64,000 bases of DNA from Margaritifera margaritifera (GCA_029931535.1 JAQPZY010001628.1:798001-862000), one strand, 5' to 3'. Counted from the first letter of the stretch, positions 13,081 to 24,987 are shown. A program made the numbers and translations. Notes: generated from the sequence alone by a model not told the origin.

Positions 13081-13680
13081 ATGAACACCCTCTATCTACT
13101 AGTTTATGAGCACCCTCCATCTACTGGTGTATAAACACCCTTCAGCTAATGGTGTATGAACACGTGCCATCTATTGTTGTATGAACACCTTCATCTACTG
13201 GTTTATGAACATAATCCACTAGTCTATGAACCCCCTTCATCTCCTGGCGTATGAACACCCTCCATATAATCGTGTATTTATAAATGCCCTTGGGCATCAT
13301 TAAAGATATTACACGTGTTTGGTACTAATTGCATATTGCATGTATATTGACTGTTGATGGGTACATATGTATGGGTGAGTGATGGAGAGAACGTAAAGAA
13401 GGTGGGATTATGAACACCCTCCATCTCCTGGTTTATGAATACCATCTAATGGTGTATGAACACACTCGATATATTGCTGTATAAACAGCTGTCCATTTAC
13501 TGGTGTATGAACACCGTCCATCTACTGGTGTATGAACACTCCATCTACACGTGTATCCATGAATGCCCTTGCGTTCATTAAAGATTACCCATCTATTTGG
13601 TACTAATTACATAGTACATGCATATACTCACTGTAAGGTAGGTTTATATGTATGAATAAGAATATTGTGATGCTTGCCTG
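13080..13680. repeat. Minisatellite, 25-bp unit in a higher-order repeat
   Basis: Units of about 25 bp, TATGAACACCCTCCATCTAC plus TGGTG, are repeated about eight times at 13080-13270 and six times at 13405-13560. Each block is followed by a similar 130-bp segment containing CATTAAAGAT and TTTGGTACTAATT. The whole is therefore a higher-order unit of about 310 bp present twice. Two more 25-bp-like units appear at 17358-17405, beyond the LINE. Confidence 0.85.
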
Positions 13681-13685
13681 CCAAG

Positions 13686-13712
13686 ATATATATATATATA
13701 TATATATATATA
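13686..13712. repeat. (TA)n microsatellite
   Basis: About 13 TA units immediately left of the tRNA-like SINE head. Confidence 0.9.
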
Positions 13713-13800
13713 TGGTCGAGATGATATAGGTGTTGGTGCTGACAGGCAAGGCAATGGGTGCCGTAACCTGCGGATCCGAGTTCGAATCTCCGTAGAGTAC
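13713..13800 (+). mobile_element. tRNA-derived SINE head
   Basis: GGTCGAGATGATATAGGTGT at 13714-13733 resembles the D-arm and internal A box of a serine- or leucine-type tRNA. CCGAGTTCGAATCTCCG at 13776-13792 is a T arm with loop TTCGAAT and a 4 of 5 bp stem (B box). The spacing fits a tRNA with a long variable arm, but the acceptor ends do not pair, so a SINE promoter region is likelier than a tRNA gene. It lies next to the 3' end of the antisense LINE. Confidence 0.5.
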
Positions 13801-14487
13801 GAATTAAAATTCTCTAACCTGTATGATCATATTCTCTCTCTCTCTCTCTCTCTTTCTCTCTGTTGAGAGAAGTTGGTGATGACTTGTTAGCTCGTGGTGC
13901 TGCAATCCAATCCGGAGCTTGCGGCGCCAATTAATTATGCTGCTTCCCAGTGTCTCCCATTCGTTGATGTCAGTGTTGAAGTCTTTCGTGTCACGCTTGC
14001 AGACATCTTTGAGGTGGAGTTTTGGGCGTTCCGCTGGTCTCTTGGCATTGACAACTTCGCTGTAAAGCATGTCCTTAGGGATGCTTCCATCTTGCATCTT
14101 GTGCACGTGTACGACCCAGCGCAGCCTTCTCTGTTTGAGGAGTGCCAGGGTGCTTAGTAGCTCGGCCCAGGAAAAAGATGTCAGCGTTGGTGACCTTGTC
14201 CTGCCACGTAATACTAAGGATGCGACGCAAATAGCGGAGATGGAAGCTGGTGAGTTTCTTTTCGTCAGCTGTTGGTAGTCCACATTTCGCTGCCATACCA
14301 CAGAATACTGAAGACACATGTCTGATAGATCAGGATCTTGGTCTTGATTGTGCGATTGTTGTTATCCCAGTCACGTTTTGCGAGTGCCGAAGGTGGTGGC
14401 CGCCATTCCAAAGCGGGTGTTGATCTCTTCGTCAAGTGACAGTTTGTCGATCACTGTAAATCCCAGGTAGCAGAATTTGCTGACTGC

Positions 14488-15296
14488 CTATAAGGGAATG
14501 CTATCGAGGGTTATCGCTGGCTGCTGTGCGACGCCTTGTCCCATGACTACCGTTTTCTTGATGCAGATGGTAAGGGAAACAATAGCGCTCGCATGAGAGA
14601 GACATTCCATGATGATCTGGAGCCGGCTTTCTGCGTGGGCTGCTAGTGCTGCATCGTCGGATGTCGTGTACAGGTAGACTCCTATTTCCGCGTCGAAGGC
14701 GCAGTTAAAGAATGCTGAGAAGAAGATGCCAAAGAACGTTGGTGTTAGGATGCAGCCCTGTTTCACTCCACACTTGATCTCGAAGCTGTCGGACGTGGAA
14801 TCGTCAAACTGTACCGTACTGCGCATGTTGTTATGAAACAAACGGATCGGATAAGGCTGAGGAGTTTCGCATGGCAGCTTATCCTCCCGAGTATCATGAA
14901 GAGGCCCGCCCTGCTGACCGTATCAAATGCCTTTGTGAGGTCGACAGAGGTAGTGTAGAGTGGTTTCTGATGCTCTCTGCATTTCTCTTGCAGTTGGCGT
15001 AGGGAGAAGATCATATCCACTGTTGACCTGCCAGCTCTGAAGCCACACTGCTTCTCCGGGAGCACTCGGTCCGTGAGTTGTTAGAGTCTCATCAAGATGA
15101 CCCTGGCAAAGGCCTTCCCTGTACTGCTAAGAAATGAGATACTGCGGTAGTTGTTGCAGTCCTTGCGGTTGCCTTTGTTTTTGTACAGCGTGATGATGCT
15201 AGCGTCGCGCATCTCCTGTGGAACTGCTCCTTCCTTCCAGCAGATAGGAATGTCATAGAGATGTTGTAGCAGGCTGGACTTTACGTTTTTGAACAC
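14488..15296 (-). pseudogene. LINE reverse transcriptase domain remnant
   Basis: The sequence gives DASIITLYKNKGNRKDCNNY then RSISFLSSTGKAFARV (about 15220-15110). LPEKQCGFRAGRSTVDMIF (about 15062-15006) follows, then VDLTKAFDTVSRAGL (about 14945-14900) and, after a shift, VKQGCILTPTFFGIFF. The order K-N-K-G...NYR, Q-x-G-F-R, D-x-x-K-A-F-D, K-Q-G-C is the standard RT motif series. The catalytic box is altered: TSDD stands where the family has Y/F-A-D-D. Confidence 0.85.
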
Positions 15297-15949
15297 ATCG
15301 GCTGGAATTCCGTGGTTTCCTAGCGCCTTTCCGCTTTACAATGAAACTATGGCCTGGTTGAGCTCAAGTGCTGTTGGCGCCTCCTCGAGCTCCTCTGGCA
15401 GTCCGTTTCACGGGAGTACAGCTCAAAGTAGTGTTTCATCCAGCGAGATATCTGGTTTCTATTGTCGGTGATCACCTCTCCATCCTGGCCTTGAAGGGTG
15501 TTACTTTGGTGATGGTGGGGTTGGGGGCCTTCTTGATCCTATCGTAAATGGCGTGAATGTTTCCTGTGTCTGATCAAGTCTGTATTTCTTGTCATCGATC
15601 GGCCCAGTACTGATTTGCGCAGTGCCTGACTGTCTTCTGCACCGATTTGAAGTTCAGGGGTGTGTTTTGTGAAAGATTTAGGTTGTGCTCTAGGTAGGCC
15701 GCATTCTTTGTCACTGCCACTGGAACCATTTTGCTTGAGTGGGTCTCGAACCAGTCTTTTTTATGAGTCCTGTTTTTGCCGAATGTGATGACAGCTGACT
15801 TGTAGATAACTGTTTTCAGGGTGTTCAAAACTTCTTTAGCATTCCCTTGTAGGTCTTCTTCAGGTATAGACTGCTCAGGTCTCTGAGAATTGCAGGCATT
15901 TCACATAGTCTTTCACGCTGCGTGCGTCATGTATCATGACACCTTGTGC

Positions 15950-16612
15950 CGATGTTTGACTTTAAAGTATGTGTTGGTAATGCAAAGCTGCTTCTGAGCG
16001 CACATTTCGAGTAACCTCTGGCCGTTCAAATTGATCTTGCCGACACCGCAGTATCCTAGACATGATCGTTGAGCTGTGCTCAGATCCACTCTTGCATTGA
16101 AGTCACTGAGGAGGAACAGCTTCTGGCCCTGTGGTACGCGCTCGAGGATGTCATGTAAAGAGTTTTAGAAGCAGTCTTTGTCTTCAGGGGGTGCGTACAA
16201 AGTTGGAACATAGGCGTGGATGACTATAACAAAGCCTCTATCGGATGACATTCGGCATGAGATGATGCGCTCAGATGTTGTTAATGGAGTCCCCGTCTTC
16301 TGCATCAATGCGTTTCTGACCGCAAAACCCATGCCATATTCACGGTGTCCCTCTGTGTTCTAGCCGTGTCAGTAGAATGTGTAGTTGGCCCCACGTATGA
16401 AACCTGTGTCAGCTAGTATTTTTTCCTGGAGAGCTGCGATGTTGATATTCAGCTTATGCAGCTCACAGTCCATCCGTGATATTTTGCGGACGCACCTCTG
16501 TCGCTTGCAGGTCGTCTGGCATTTCGGGACATTTAGTCTTGATGTTCCAGCTTCCAAGCCGGAAGAGTTTGCTTTACATTTGTTGGGTACACTCTTTCCG
16601 TCTGCTCTTTAA
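15950..16612 (-). pseudogene. LINE endonuclease domain remnant
   Basis: HKLNINIAALQEK and GANYTFY (about 16460-16380) match the first conserved block of LINE AP-endonucleases (LNIDIAALQETRL type). Downstream pieces read YGMGFAVRNALM (about 16350-16310), IHAYVPTLYAPPEDKDCF (about 16225-16170) and LFLLSDFNARVD (about 16120-16080), which carry the D-x-N-A box. In intact elements this domain nicks the target DNA. Frameshifts and in-frame stops break it. Confidence 0.75.
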
Positions 16613-17307
16613 GAAGAATCTCTGACCCCCATGCACCCGACAGGCAGACCGGGGCTAGTCAGTATCTTACTGACTGGAGGCTGTCCAACTTTGTAGCGGG
16701 CGATAACTGACCACCAGTAGGATGCAATGATCCATCCCACCGCCGGATGCAATCTGTGGAGCCTGAGCTCAACACCCATCGAGATGGACTTGTTCTGCTC
16801 TTGCTGGTATCAGCAAGAATGAAGTGTTCTCTCCGTGGTTTACGGCATAGCCTGGGTAAATGTATGGAGGCTCAAACTTGCATAGCATCTGAGCCCCCCC
16901 CCCTCGGCTTCGATGGTTGAATCCAGAGGAAAGGCAGGTACCGATACGTATGGAGCTGGCTAGGTTGCCGGTGTAGCCAGAAGGTGTGTAAGATGTTCAC
17001 TAACCGCCTAATGGGACTCCGCTCCAGTTTTTCTATGAAGGTAAGCCTATATCTCTCTCGAGTCTGACCCTTAAGACAGTTGGTGATATTTGACCCATAG
17101 CTTGGATGTGTCCACTTGCTGGTAGACCTTCACGGGAGGGGGCCAAGCTCCGATGAGATCCCCCGTTGTTTAGCATGGGGCCAAGAAGACCTAGTTTCCA
17201 TGTGTTGCCGGCTTACTCACTCAGCTCACTTTTCGCGATGAACTAGCCAGCGGTAGTAGCTGAAAGCTACTAAACTAGACGCTTGACACAGCCCTGTGGC
17301 ACCAAAA

Positions 17308-17310
<3 letters not shown>

Positions 17311-17357
<47 letters not shown>
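17311..17357. repeat. (GT)n microsatellite
   Basis: About 23 GT units, between the LINE 5' end and leftover 25-bp minisatellite units. Confidence 0.95.
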
Positions 17358-17359
<2 letters not shown>

Positions 17360-17405
17360 CACCATCCATCAGCTCGTCTATGTTAACACCATTCATCTGG
17401 TATAA

Positions 17406-18040
17406 TCCCAGGCATGATTATATTACCTATGTAAAGGTGATCTCGGGATGGGGGGTGGGAGGGGGTGCTGCATGCTAGATCTGAAGCCTTAGTTTCACCC
17501 TCATGAAACATCATACCATATAAGATCAACAGCTCTCACGTTACGAGGAGAACGGATGGACGCGGGGAAAGACGGGCACAAGGACAAGAATGACCGATTA
17601 CTATATATTCACAAAAGTGTGGATATTAAAGGAAAAGTTTTAGTTCTTGTATTCTTCTATCTCCGGTGAATGAAAGAGAATAGACTGCACACCACCAGCG
17701 TTGAAAACTCCAGAAGCACAGGTATGAAAGGGTAGTGCAGTTCAATCTGGATCATGCATTTCATTCTTAGAACTACAACTACTACTAATAATAATACTAT
17801 ATTGGAAGAGGGTAAGACAGCGGTACAAACACTAATCACCCCTGCGACCTAACCCCTCCACCACCACCCCCCCCAAAAAAAATAAATTAAAAAAAAAATA
17901 TATAAAATACACCCCACACTCTCTTTCTCTCTCGCTCTTACACATACACACAGGTACGTACCTACATACTCGGGAGACATTCAGATTCCTGTTCTAGAAG
18001 GTAATTGTGGTAACATTTCTTAAACTTATCCAGATTGCCT
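17406..18040. other. No recognised feature
   Basis: Mixed AT-rich sequence with a GGGGTGGGAGGGGG stretch near 17450 and an A-rich tract near 17875. No gene is visible. Confidence 0.5.
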
Positions 18041-18784
18041 TCAACTTTCAAATTAGCCTGAAGATAACTTTCTGTGATGACACTCCTGAAAAAGAAAGAC
18101 ATTTTTTTAATATGTCAGATTTTGCTCTTGGCAGAGAAAGATTGTTAGTTACCAGTAACCTTAATTATATGAAGTGGAGTCCGTATTAAATATAAAGTTT
18201 TCTTTCAATTATTCAGGGGACAAATTATGAATAGGCGTGAACACATAAATAGTTTGTGGTACGTGATTCCGTTTTTGACAGTGAGCCAGTTAATTCTTTA
18301 AATCACCGCTGGGGTGGTGCACATACATCAGCATTACGAATCAAAAGTGTTGCTCTCTTTTGCAGTTGGGAAACTTTAAATCAGGCGACCACTGGCTAGA
18401 GTAAGGTTATATTCAACTTTCAAATTAGCCTGAAGATAATTTTCTGTGATGACACTCCTGAAAAAGAAAGACATTTTTTTAATATGTCAGATTTTGCTCT
18501 TGGCAGAGAAAGATTGTTAGTTACCAGTAACCTTAATTATATGAAGTGGAGTCCGTATTAAATATAAAGTTTTCTTTCAATTATTCAGGGGACAAATTAT
18601 TAATAGGCATGAACACATAAATAGTTTGTGGTACGTGATTCCGTTTTTGACAGTGAGCCAGTTAATTCTTTAAATCACCGCTGGGGTGGTGCACATACAT
18701 CAGCATTACGAATCAAACGTGTTGCTCTCTTTTGCAGTTGGGAAACTTTAAATCAGGCGACCGCTGGCTAGAGTAAGGTTATAT
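18041..18784. repeat. Recent tandem duplication, two copies of about 371 bp
   Basis: The unit starting TTCAACTTTCAAATTAGCCT at about 18041 is repeated from about 18412. Both copies end in GGCTAGAGTAAGGTTATATTC. Only about five single-base differences are visible between the copies, so the duplication is recent. A 60-codon frame within it is not a convincing gene. Confidence 0.95.
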
Positions 18785-19110
18785 TCTGTTGATAATTAAA
18801 ATGTTTGGGGGTTGGGTTTTGGGGGGCATTGAAATGGTAATTTCGGGATTTGAATAAGGATCTGAGCCCTAGAGCTATTCTGTTTCAAGTGCGTATTGAG
18901 AATTTGTCTGGAAGGAATATCTAGACCTTTCTCTCAGTCACCGTCTTCATCAACGATTTGAACAAAGTTTGATTCAACGTCGACATTTATCAACAATTAT
19001 CAACATTCAAGCAATTAATTTCAACACAAAGGGAGACACAGGGAACCCTCAAGAGAGACTAGAATCGAATTCGGCTATGTAAGTGTGCTTACGCGTATGT
19101 GTATTTACTG
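18785..19110. other. No recognised feature
   Basis: Unremarkable sequence following the tandem duplication. Confidence 0.5.
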
Positions 19111-19112
19111 AT

Positions 19113-19192
19113 AAATACTATGGACTAGACGACCGGCTGCCATAAGCAACAATTAAATACTATGGACTAGACGACCGGCTGCCATAAGCAAC
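19113..19192. repeat. Short direct repeat of about 38 bp, two copies
   Basis: AATACTATGGACTAGACGAC followed by CGGCTGCCATAAGCAACA occurs at about 19115 and again about 41 bp later, identical by eye. Confidence 0.9.
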
Positions 19193-19245
19193 ATTTTGCT
19201 CATGCTGGAGAAGCATCGCTGTAAGACACTTAAAATCTTTTATAT

Positions 19246-19248
<3 letters not shown>

Positions 19249-19293
<45 letters not shown>
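19249..19293. repeat. (CT)n microsatellite
   Basis: Twenty-two uninterrupted CT units. Confidence 0.95.
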
Positions 19294-19298
<5 letters not shown>

Positions 19299-20320
19299 CA
19301 ATGTGTAATTTCCGTATGTTCTGCTGTTAATATGTTCACTTCTCCGTCATACAATCATTTCGACCTTTAAAATCAATCACTGTAATTGCTGATAATTTTT
19401 AATAAGCATTGTTAATTCTTCTGATATTCATCCAGTACTATCAATTATAAGATACGATTCTTCTGTCGTGTAGTTAATCTTTTTCTTCCTTGTCTCTTTT
19501 TCTATCACTTATTCTTTGAAAAAATACCAGCCTGTGACGGTAAAACCATTTTCATATTTTCCTAGACACTTTAAATTTTTTTTTTTAACACTGCTAGCTG
19601 AATGTTTTCACACAGATTAGATGTTTGAAAGCACCGTTAACGCCTTGTGAAGAGGGTGTGAAAATTTTATGAAAGATGAATAATTTGAAAGTTGTTCTTA
19701 TACATTTTTAGATCTTGTGTAGTCTGAACTTTTTTTGTAGATCCATTTTCCTCACTTCTGTTTTTTGTCTTTTGTATTATTATTTACTTACGGAACCGTG
19801 TGTTGTCTTCAACACATAACTCTGAACCCGAGTTAACTTAATTTCTTAAAATTTCTCCTCTAATGAGATTTTACATCATCCTGTTTATGTTACTTCAGAA
19901 AATATAGGGAAATTTGTCAGAGGTTGACAAGAATGAAAGTACAAATATGAATTTAAAATCTTACAACTGGGAAGCTTTTTATTCTTAAAAAAGAAAAATT
20001 GTATGAACTACTACTACTGCTACTACTACTATAAACAACAATAATAATAATATCTGCAAATTACTTCCATTGTCTTGTTAACCCAGCTGCCTTGTAAAAG
20101 ATTTAATTTCTTCTCACTGCTGTACTATAATAGGTTATGTTCTTGTCACTCTTACCTCTTCACCTGTCACCTTTATTTAGATGCATGAATATGTATGCAC
20201 AAATGTACGTACATACATGCACGTCAACTGCCGTAAAGGTTGTGTGTGTGTGATGAATGAATTGAATAATGGATCACAGTACATGTCACGAACGTAATTA
20301 CTCTTTAATAATATGGCGGC
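19294..20320. other. No recognised feature
   Basis: AT-rich sequence with short trinucleotide runs (CTA and AAT types) near 20010-20050. No gene or RNA is visible. Confidence 0.5.
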
Positions 20321-20454
20321 TTTATGGCGCGAAGGAATTCCCTTTACCGCAAAGTTCGTCGCGCAGCTGATTTTCAGAATCCACACAAAGAAAGCGACCA
20401 CTTTATCTCTAGCATAGTGTGTACTGAACGTAAATTATGCAAATAATATAATGC

Positions 20455-21055
20455 AAGATGTTCTTCGTGAAGAAAATTCTTCGCGACAAGTTCTTAGTTT
20501 TCAAAATTCGGCCTACAGTTTCTTAAATAATGAACTCTAAGTTTTTGTTTTTAAAAAAAGGAGTTCTGGACTTTCATTTTAAAAATTCTACCGAGAGATA
20601 CTAAAAGCAAATTTTGTTTTCGCGAAGAAACCTCCAATGTGAAATTACTTTCATAGCGAAGAGTATCCCTTTCTTCTCCATGAACCACATTCTTTGCGAA
20701 GAAATAAATATTTAACAAGGCAACTTTTTGGGGAAAGAAAAAGCTTTCTTTTTGGTTATTGTGCTTATAAATCACTATCTTAGAACTGAAAGAGAGAACC
20801 ACACTTTCTTCTAGAAGAACGTACTTTCATCGCTGAGAATGTAACTTTTACTTTTTTCATAAAGGCAAATTTTATCATAAGATTTAATTCTCTCACAATG
20901 ACTGTTACTTTCACGAAATATTTCGTTGTGCAAATGTGTCATTATTTGCTGGCTTTCATAGAAAGCAAAATGTTCGTCGGAAAAGGCGAACACTATAAAT
21001 TCTTCGCGAAGATGTTTTAGCCGACAGAGTTTGAATATCTTCATGAAGAAAGCAA
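20455..21055. repeat. Cluster of TTCTTCnnGAAGAA palindromes
   Basis: Perfect 14-bp palindromes with free centres occur at 20461-20474 (centre GT) and 20806-20819 (centre TA). One-mismatch copies are at 20690-20703 (GC), 21000-21013 (GC) and 21037-21050 (AT). A weaker copy is at 20616-20629 (GC), and related dyads include GCTTTCATAGAAAGC at 20952-20966. The cores are TTCnnGAA dyads. Surrounding sequence looks like a degenerate repeat with no fixed period. Confidence 0.75.
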
Positions 21056-21219
21056 CCACCTCATCACGAAAATAGTGTGCTTCTTGGTCGAATATGTCAA
21101 ATGCAAAGTGATAAGTCAGAATGTTTAAATATTGCACTCTATATCATCTGCTGTGAAGATCGTAAAATAGACGCAAGGTCTATGTATGATACGGCAGTAA
21201 AGACAAAAATAGATCAGGC

Positions 21220-21775
21220 TGTAAGGTCAGGTGGGCTGGCTTATTGCATGGTATTGCGTCCGCCGTGCTTCTTCCCTTGTGCCTCCGTCAACAATTGTCA
21301 TTTTAAACCTCTTCCCCAAAACCATTATATCAATTTTGACCGAAATTGGTGGAGAGCATCCTGGCATGAAGGGCATTCACATTATTACAAATGATGCCTG
21401 TCCTCCATCAAATATGTCCGCTATTACAAAGATACAAATACCTTTCAATGACCTCTTCTCAAAAACCGATGAGCAGAATTTTAACAAATTTTAAAGAAAA
21501 TATCCTGGTCTGAAGGCCTTTCAAATTGTTACAAAGGATGCCTATCCGCCTTCAAATATGGCCGTCATACATAAAAAGAGACAAACATGTTCGTCGTCCG
21601 TCAATTGCTATCTTCAGCTTCTTCTCAAAAGCTGCCAGACCAGTGTCAGTTAAACTTGGTACAGAGCATCCTGGAATAAAGGCCTTTCAATCTGTAAAAA
21701 TGATGCCGATCCGCCGTCAAAAATGGCCGCCGTTACTAAAAATATAAAAACTTGTGCACGACTTTTTCTAAATAA
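21220..21775 (+). repeat. Family A tandem repeat block, left part
   Basis: Three to four degenerate units of about 160 bp carry GAGCATCCTGGCATGAAGG, ATTACAAATGATGCC, CATCAAATATG and AACCGATGAGCAGAATTTTA. The block stops at about 21775, where an antisense LINE remnant begins, and resumes at 23690. Confidence 0.8.
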
Positions 21776-23685
21776 ATGAATTAATGACATTCTTCAATTT
21801 AGACAAAAGGTCTATACAACAATACATACAAGGTTGCAGAGACAAAATACAAAACTATGACAACATAGACGTGATATTAGACTATAGATTCTATATTTAA
21901 TAAACTCTATCTTATGAAAGGAACAGATGACTATTTGAATATGTACTCAATCAAGACTCCCGGTATGCCCATAAGACATCAAGTTGCGAAATTGTAGAAT
22001 TACAAAACGACATCAGTCGAGCTCTGAAGTCATACATCCGGTTACACATAATTTAAAAGAGAGGGGAGACGATCATTTACAAAATGAAGTGGTTCACTTC
22101 TGCGTGAATAATTTTAAAAAAATCGTCTATAAACATTGTTGTAGATTGTAGCTATTTTACGTATGCATTGCCTCTAAAAATTACACCAAATCGTGGAGCT
22201 AAACAAGTTTGTACAATAGGTATTTAAACCATAAAACCTTTAAAGAGTAGCAACAGGTGCCAAATTTCCGTATTAACATGTTAGGACGCACACAGAGAGG
22301 TCTGCTCTGGTTCCAAATATCCTCTTCTTCAGACAGATTTGCTGAAATTACATGGCCAAGATATGTGAATTTCGCAACAAAGTGTAAAATGTCTCAATTC
22401 AATTTAAACTCGGGTTTTACAGGAATGTCATAACTTTAGGTCTAAATAGCATACAGACCATTTTTTAGTATTATGCAATATATCATTTTCAAAAGCATAG
22501 TTATCACAGATGCTTGACCATTTCTGCAATGCTCTTACAGTAGGGGTAATTGGGGACAGATCGTCATCATTGCCAAAGTGAATCAGACGTACAACCGTTG
22601 ATGTAACAACCTACATTAGATTTACATAATCTCCATTTTAGATCATCTCGATAAATGTGAAAGAGAAAAGGAGACGAGACTCCTCCCTGTCTAACTCAAT
22701 TCGTTACTCGAAAGACATCTAACTGGGCGTTACTCCATCTTGCAGAGAATAACTGATAACTATACCAGTGAAACTCAAGGCGAACAATATCTGCAGGGAT
22801 ATGCTTATCCAAAAGCTTAAAAACGAGCTTATTGTGGTTGACCTTGATCCTATCAAATGTTTTTTGAACATCTGTAACACAGGCATATACAGGACATCAG
22901 TGGGCTATAGAACATTGCACGGCTTCCTTGAAGGCAAATAAGCATATATTAGTTGAATTATGCTTTATAATTACAAACTGATTATTTGGCAATAATTCAT
23001 CAACCTGGGATAGTTTGAACAGAACATATTCAAAAACCTTTGATATTAAGGTAGCAAGAACAATATGTCTGTAATTATCTTTGTCCGTGGTATCACTAGC
23101 TTGCTTTTCGCAATAGGAATGAGTATAGCATCAGAAAAAAAAGCACTCGGTATATATCCATGAATGATTATCATATTGGAAAGAAAACTCAAGAGGACAG
23201 ATATTCGATTATTAGCATATATTAAGCTGTGAGAGAATCCGCGCCACATGATTTACCCAGTTTCAGGGACTTGATAATTTGTACAGTTTCACTGGAACTT
23301 AATAGGTCAACAGTCTCAAGTTTAAGATCCTTCAGATTCATATAGTCATTTTACATGTCGCATCCGCCGCCAACCGAATTCAACAAATCCTAGAAATGTC
23401 ACATAAAAACGATAGAAGTTTCACCTGATGCACCATTCAACGTTGAAGCAAGTGGCATCAATTAGCCTGTCTCTCTAGATCTATAATATCAATCTAACAA
23501 GAGTGAGACAAGCGAGTCATCACGAAGTGACTTTTCATTCCGTTGGCAGATGCGAAGAGCATATGTAAATTGGGCCCTTGTGGTACACATACAATTACTT
23601 AACTCACAAAATTTAGGATTACCAAAATCACGGCAGAGTAAATACACTTTCCCTGCTTTTTAAAAAAAAAATTGTGTTATGTCGC
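21776..23685 (-). mobile_element. Second LINE fossil, RT region, inserted in family A block
   Basis: On the minus strand the RT series is readable despite stops. HGYIPS and a LIPIAK-like segment lie near 23170-23110, and a frame-shifted NYR-like block near 23080. VQKTFDRIKVNHNKLVFKLL spans about 22867-22808, then VRQGGVSSPFLFHIYRDDL lies at about 22701-22645. Later KFTYLGHVISANLSEEEDI is near 22370-22310. The VRQGG...YxDDL type is found in several LINE clades; I do not assign one. Flanking family A repeats on both sides show it inserted into that block. It is dead. Confidence 0.8.
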
Positions 23686-23689
23686 ACAA

Positions 23690-24530
23690 CATAATTTGAC
23701 CAAATATGACAGAAAATATCCTGGCATAGAGGGCTTTCGTATTGTACAAATGATGCCTTCAATTACAGCCGCTATTACTAAATATAGAACCAAGTTTTAA
23801 ATGACTTCTCCAAGAAAACTTCTCAACAGTATTGAACAAATTTGATAGAAAGCATCATGGCATATGAGGGTATTAAAAATGTAACAAAATTATGCCGATT
23901 CGATATAAAATATGGCCACTGATACTAAAAATAGAAAATATGTAAACGACTTCTTCCGGAAAAAAAATTGCTCAAAAGAATTTCAACAAACTTTACAGAA
24001 AGCATCATGACATAAACGGCTTTCATTTTTTTTTAACCAATGATGCCAATGCGCTATCAGATATGGCTGCCAATACTAAAAATATAAAGAAGGAACAAAA
24101 AGCTTCTCACAAACTGCTCAGCAGAATGTTACCAAATTTCACATAAAACATTATGATATTAAGTGTATTCAAATTTATACAAATGATGCCGGCTTGCCGT
24201 CAAATATGACCACCGTTACTAATAAGGGAAAACCCTAAAAACCACTTCTTAAAAAACAACTCGGCAGAATTTGACCAAATATTACAGAAATGTTTGTTTA
24301 CAAATTATGTAAATCTGCCAACAAATATGGCTGCTGTTACTAAAACTATAAAAAAAATTGTAATAACTTCTTCTAAATAAGCGCATAACAGAATTTGACC
24401 AAATTTAACAGAAAGTGTCATAGCTTGAGTGTCTTTTAGATTTATGCAAATGATGCCGTTTCGCCATAAAATATAACTGACGTTGCTAAAAGTAGATAAA
24501 CATTTACACAACTTTGTATTAAAAAAAAAA
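23690..24530 (+). repeat. Family A tandem repeat block, right part
   Basis: About five degenerate units of about 160 bp continue the block at 21220-21775, each with TTTGACCAAAT, a CATCATGACAT or CATCCTGGCAT type segment, AAATGATGCC and AATATGGCCGC forms. An A run ends the block near 24530. Confidence 0.8.
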
Positions 24531-24670
24531 AAAAATAGAGAAACCTTGAAACAGCTGTTTTTATAACATATGCAATCAACAGCACCGGAAGAAATTTTAA
24601 CAGAAATTATCCCACATATTCATATTTCTCCGACAGCTGCTTTTGCATTTGGCCATTAGGCAGATGTCAG

Positions 24671-24707
24671 CCAGGTGAGCGATCTCAGGCCAACTTGGAT
24701 CTCTTGT
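24671..24707 (+). repeat. Shared hairpin motif GGTGAGCGATCTCAGG, copy 2
   Basis: CCAGGTGAGCGATCTCAGGC is followed by CAACTTGGATCTCTTGTT. It lies at the right end of the family A block, in the same orientation as copy 1. Confidence 0.75.
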
Positions 24708-24987
24708 TAGTGAATTGATTTTTTTTTCTTCTGAAAAATCTTCATGCACTGGAGGGGAGCGGGGCTGGGAGGACCGACCTTTAGTATGATAATCCCAGGA
24801 AGATGTTTGTATTCAGTTGCACATTCATCGTGTGATATACATTGTAAATATGCCGTGTAAATCGTACATCTGGAAATACCTTGCAAATTAATCCTCACAT
24901 ATAAAGTGCTCATATGTTGGAAGTTTAACGGTCTCTTGTAATTGGTATATAGTCCGAGCTTCCTCTTTCACAGATATTTGGATACTG

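Larger units (their letters stand above)
13804..17250 (-). mobile_element. Non-LTR retrotransposon (LINE) with endonuclease and RT, degenerate
   Basis: On the minus strand an AP-endonuclease-like domain (about 16560-15950) and an RT domain (about 15300-14480) are followed by a C-terminal LRWVVHVHKMQDGSIPKD region (about 14180-13880). The 5' leader probably covers 17250-16620. Many frameshifts and stops are present. Such elements are often mis-annotated as craniofacial development protein 2-like genes. I cannot settle the clade by eye. An adjacent AG-rich tract (13832-13860 read on the minus strand) is the likely 3' tail. Confidence 0.85.

Noticed and set aside
13713..13800. Possible functional tRNA gene
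   Set aside because: A and B box-like segments are present, but the acceptor stem does not pair and the anticodon arm is poor. A SINE head fits better.
13804..14319. 171-residue frame resembling annotated craniofacial development protein 2-like genes
   Set aside because: It is the C-terminal part of a LINE, with RT and endonuclease pieces upstream on the same strand. Not a host gene.
20811..21137. 108-residue minus frame in the palindrome cluster
   Set aside because: Codon content follows the TTC/GAA repeats (Phe and Glu rich) and no family is recognisable.
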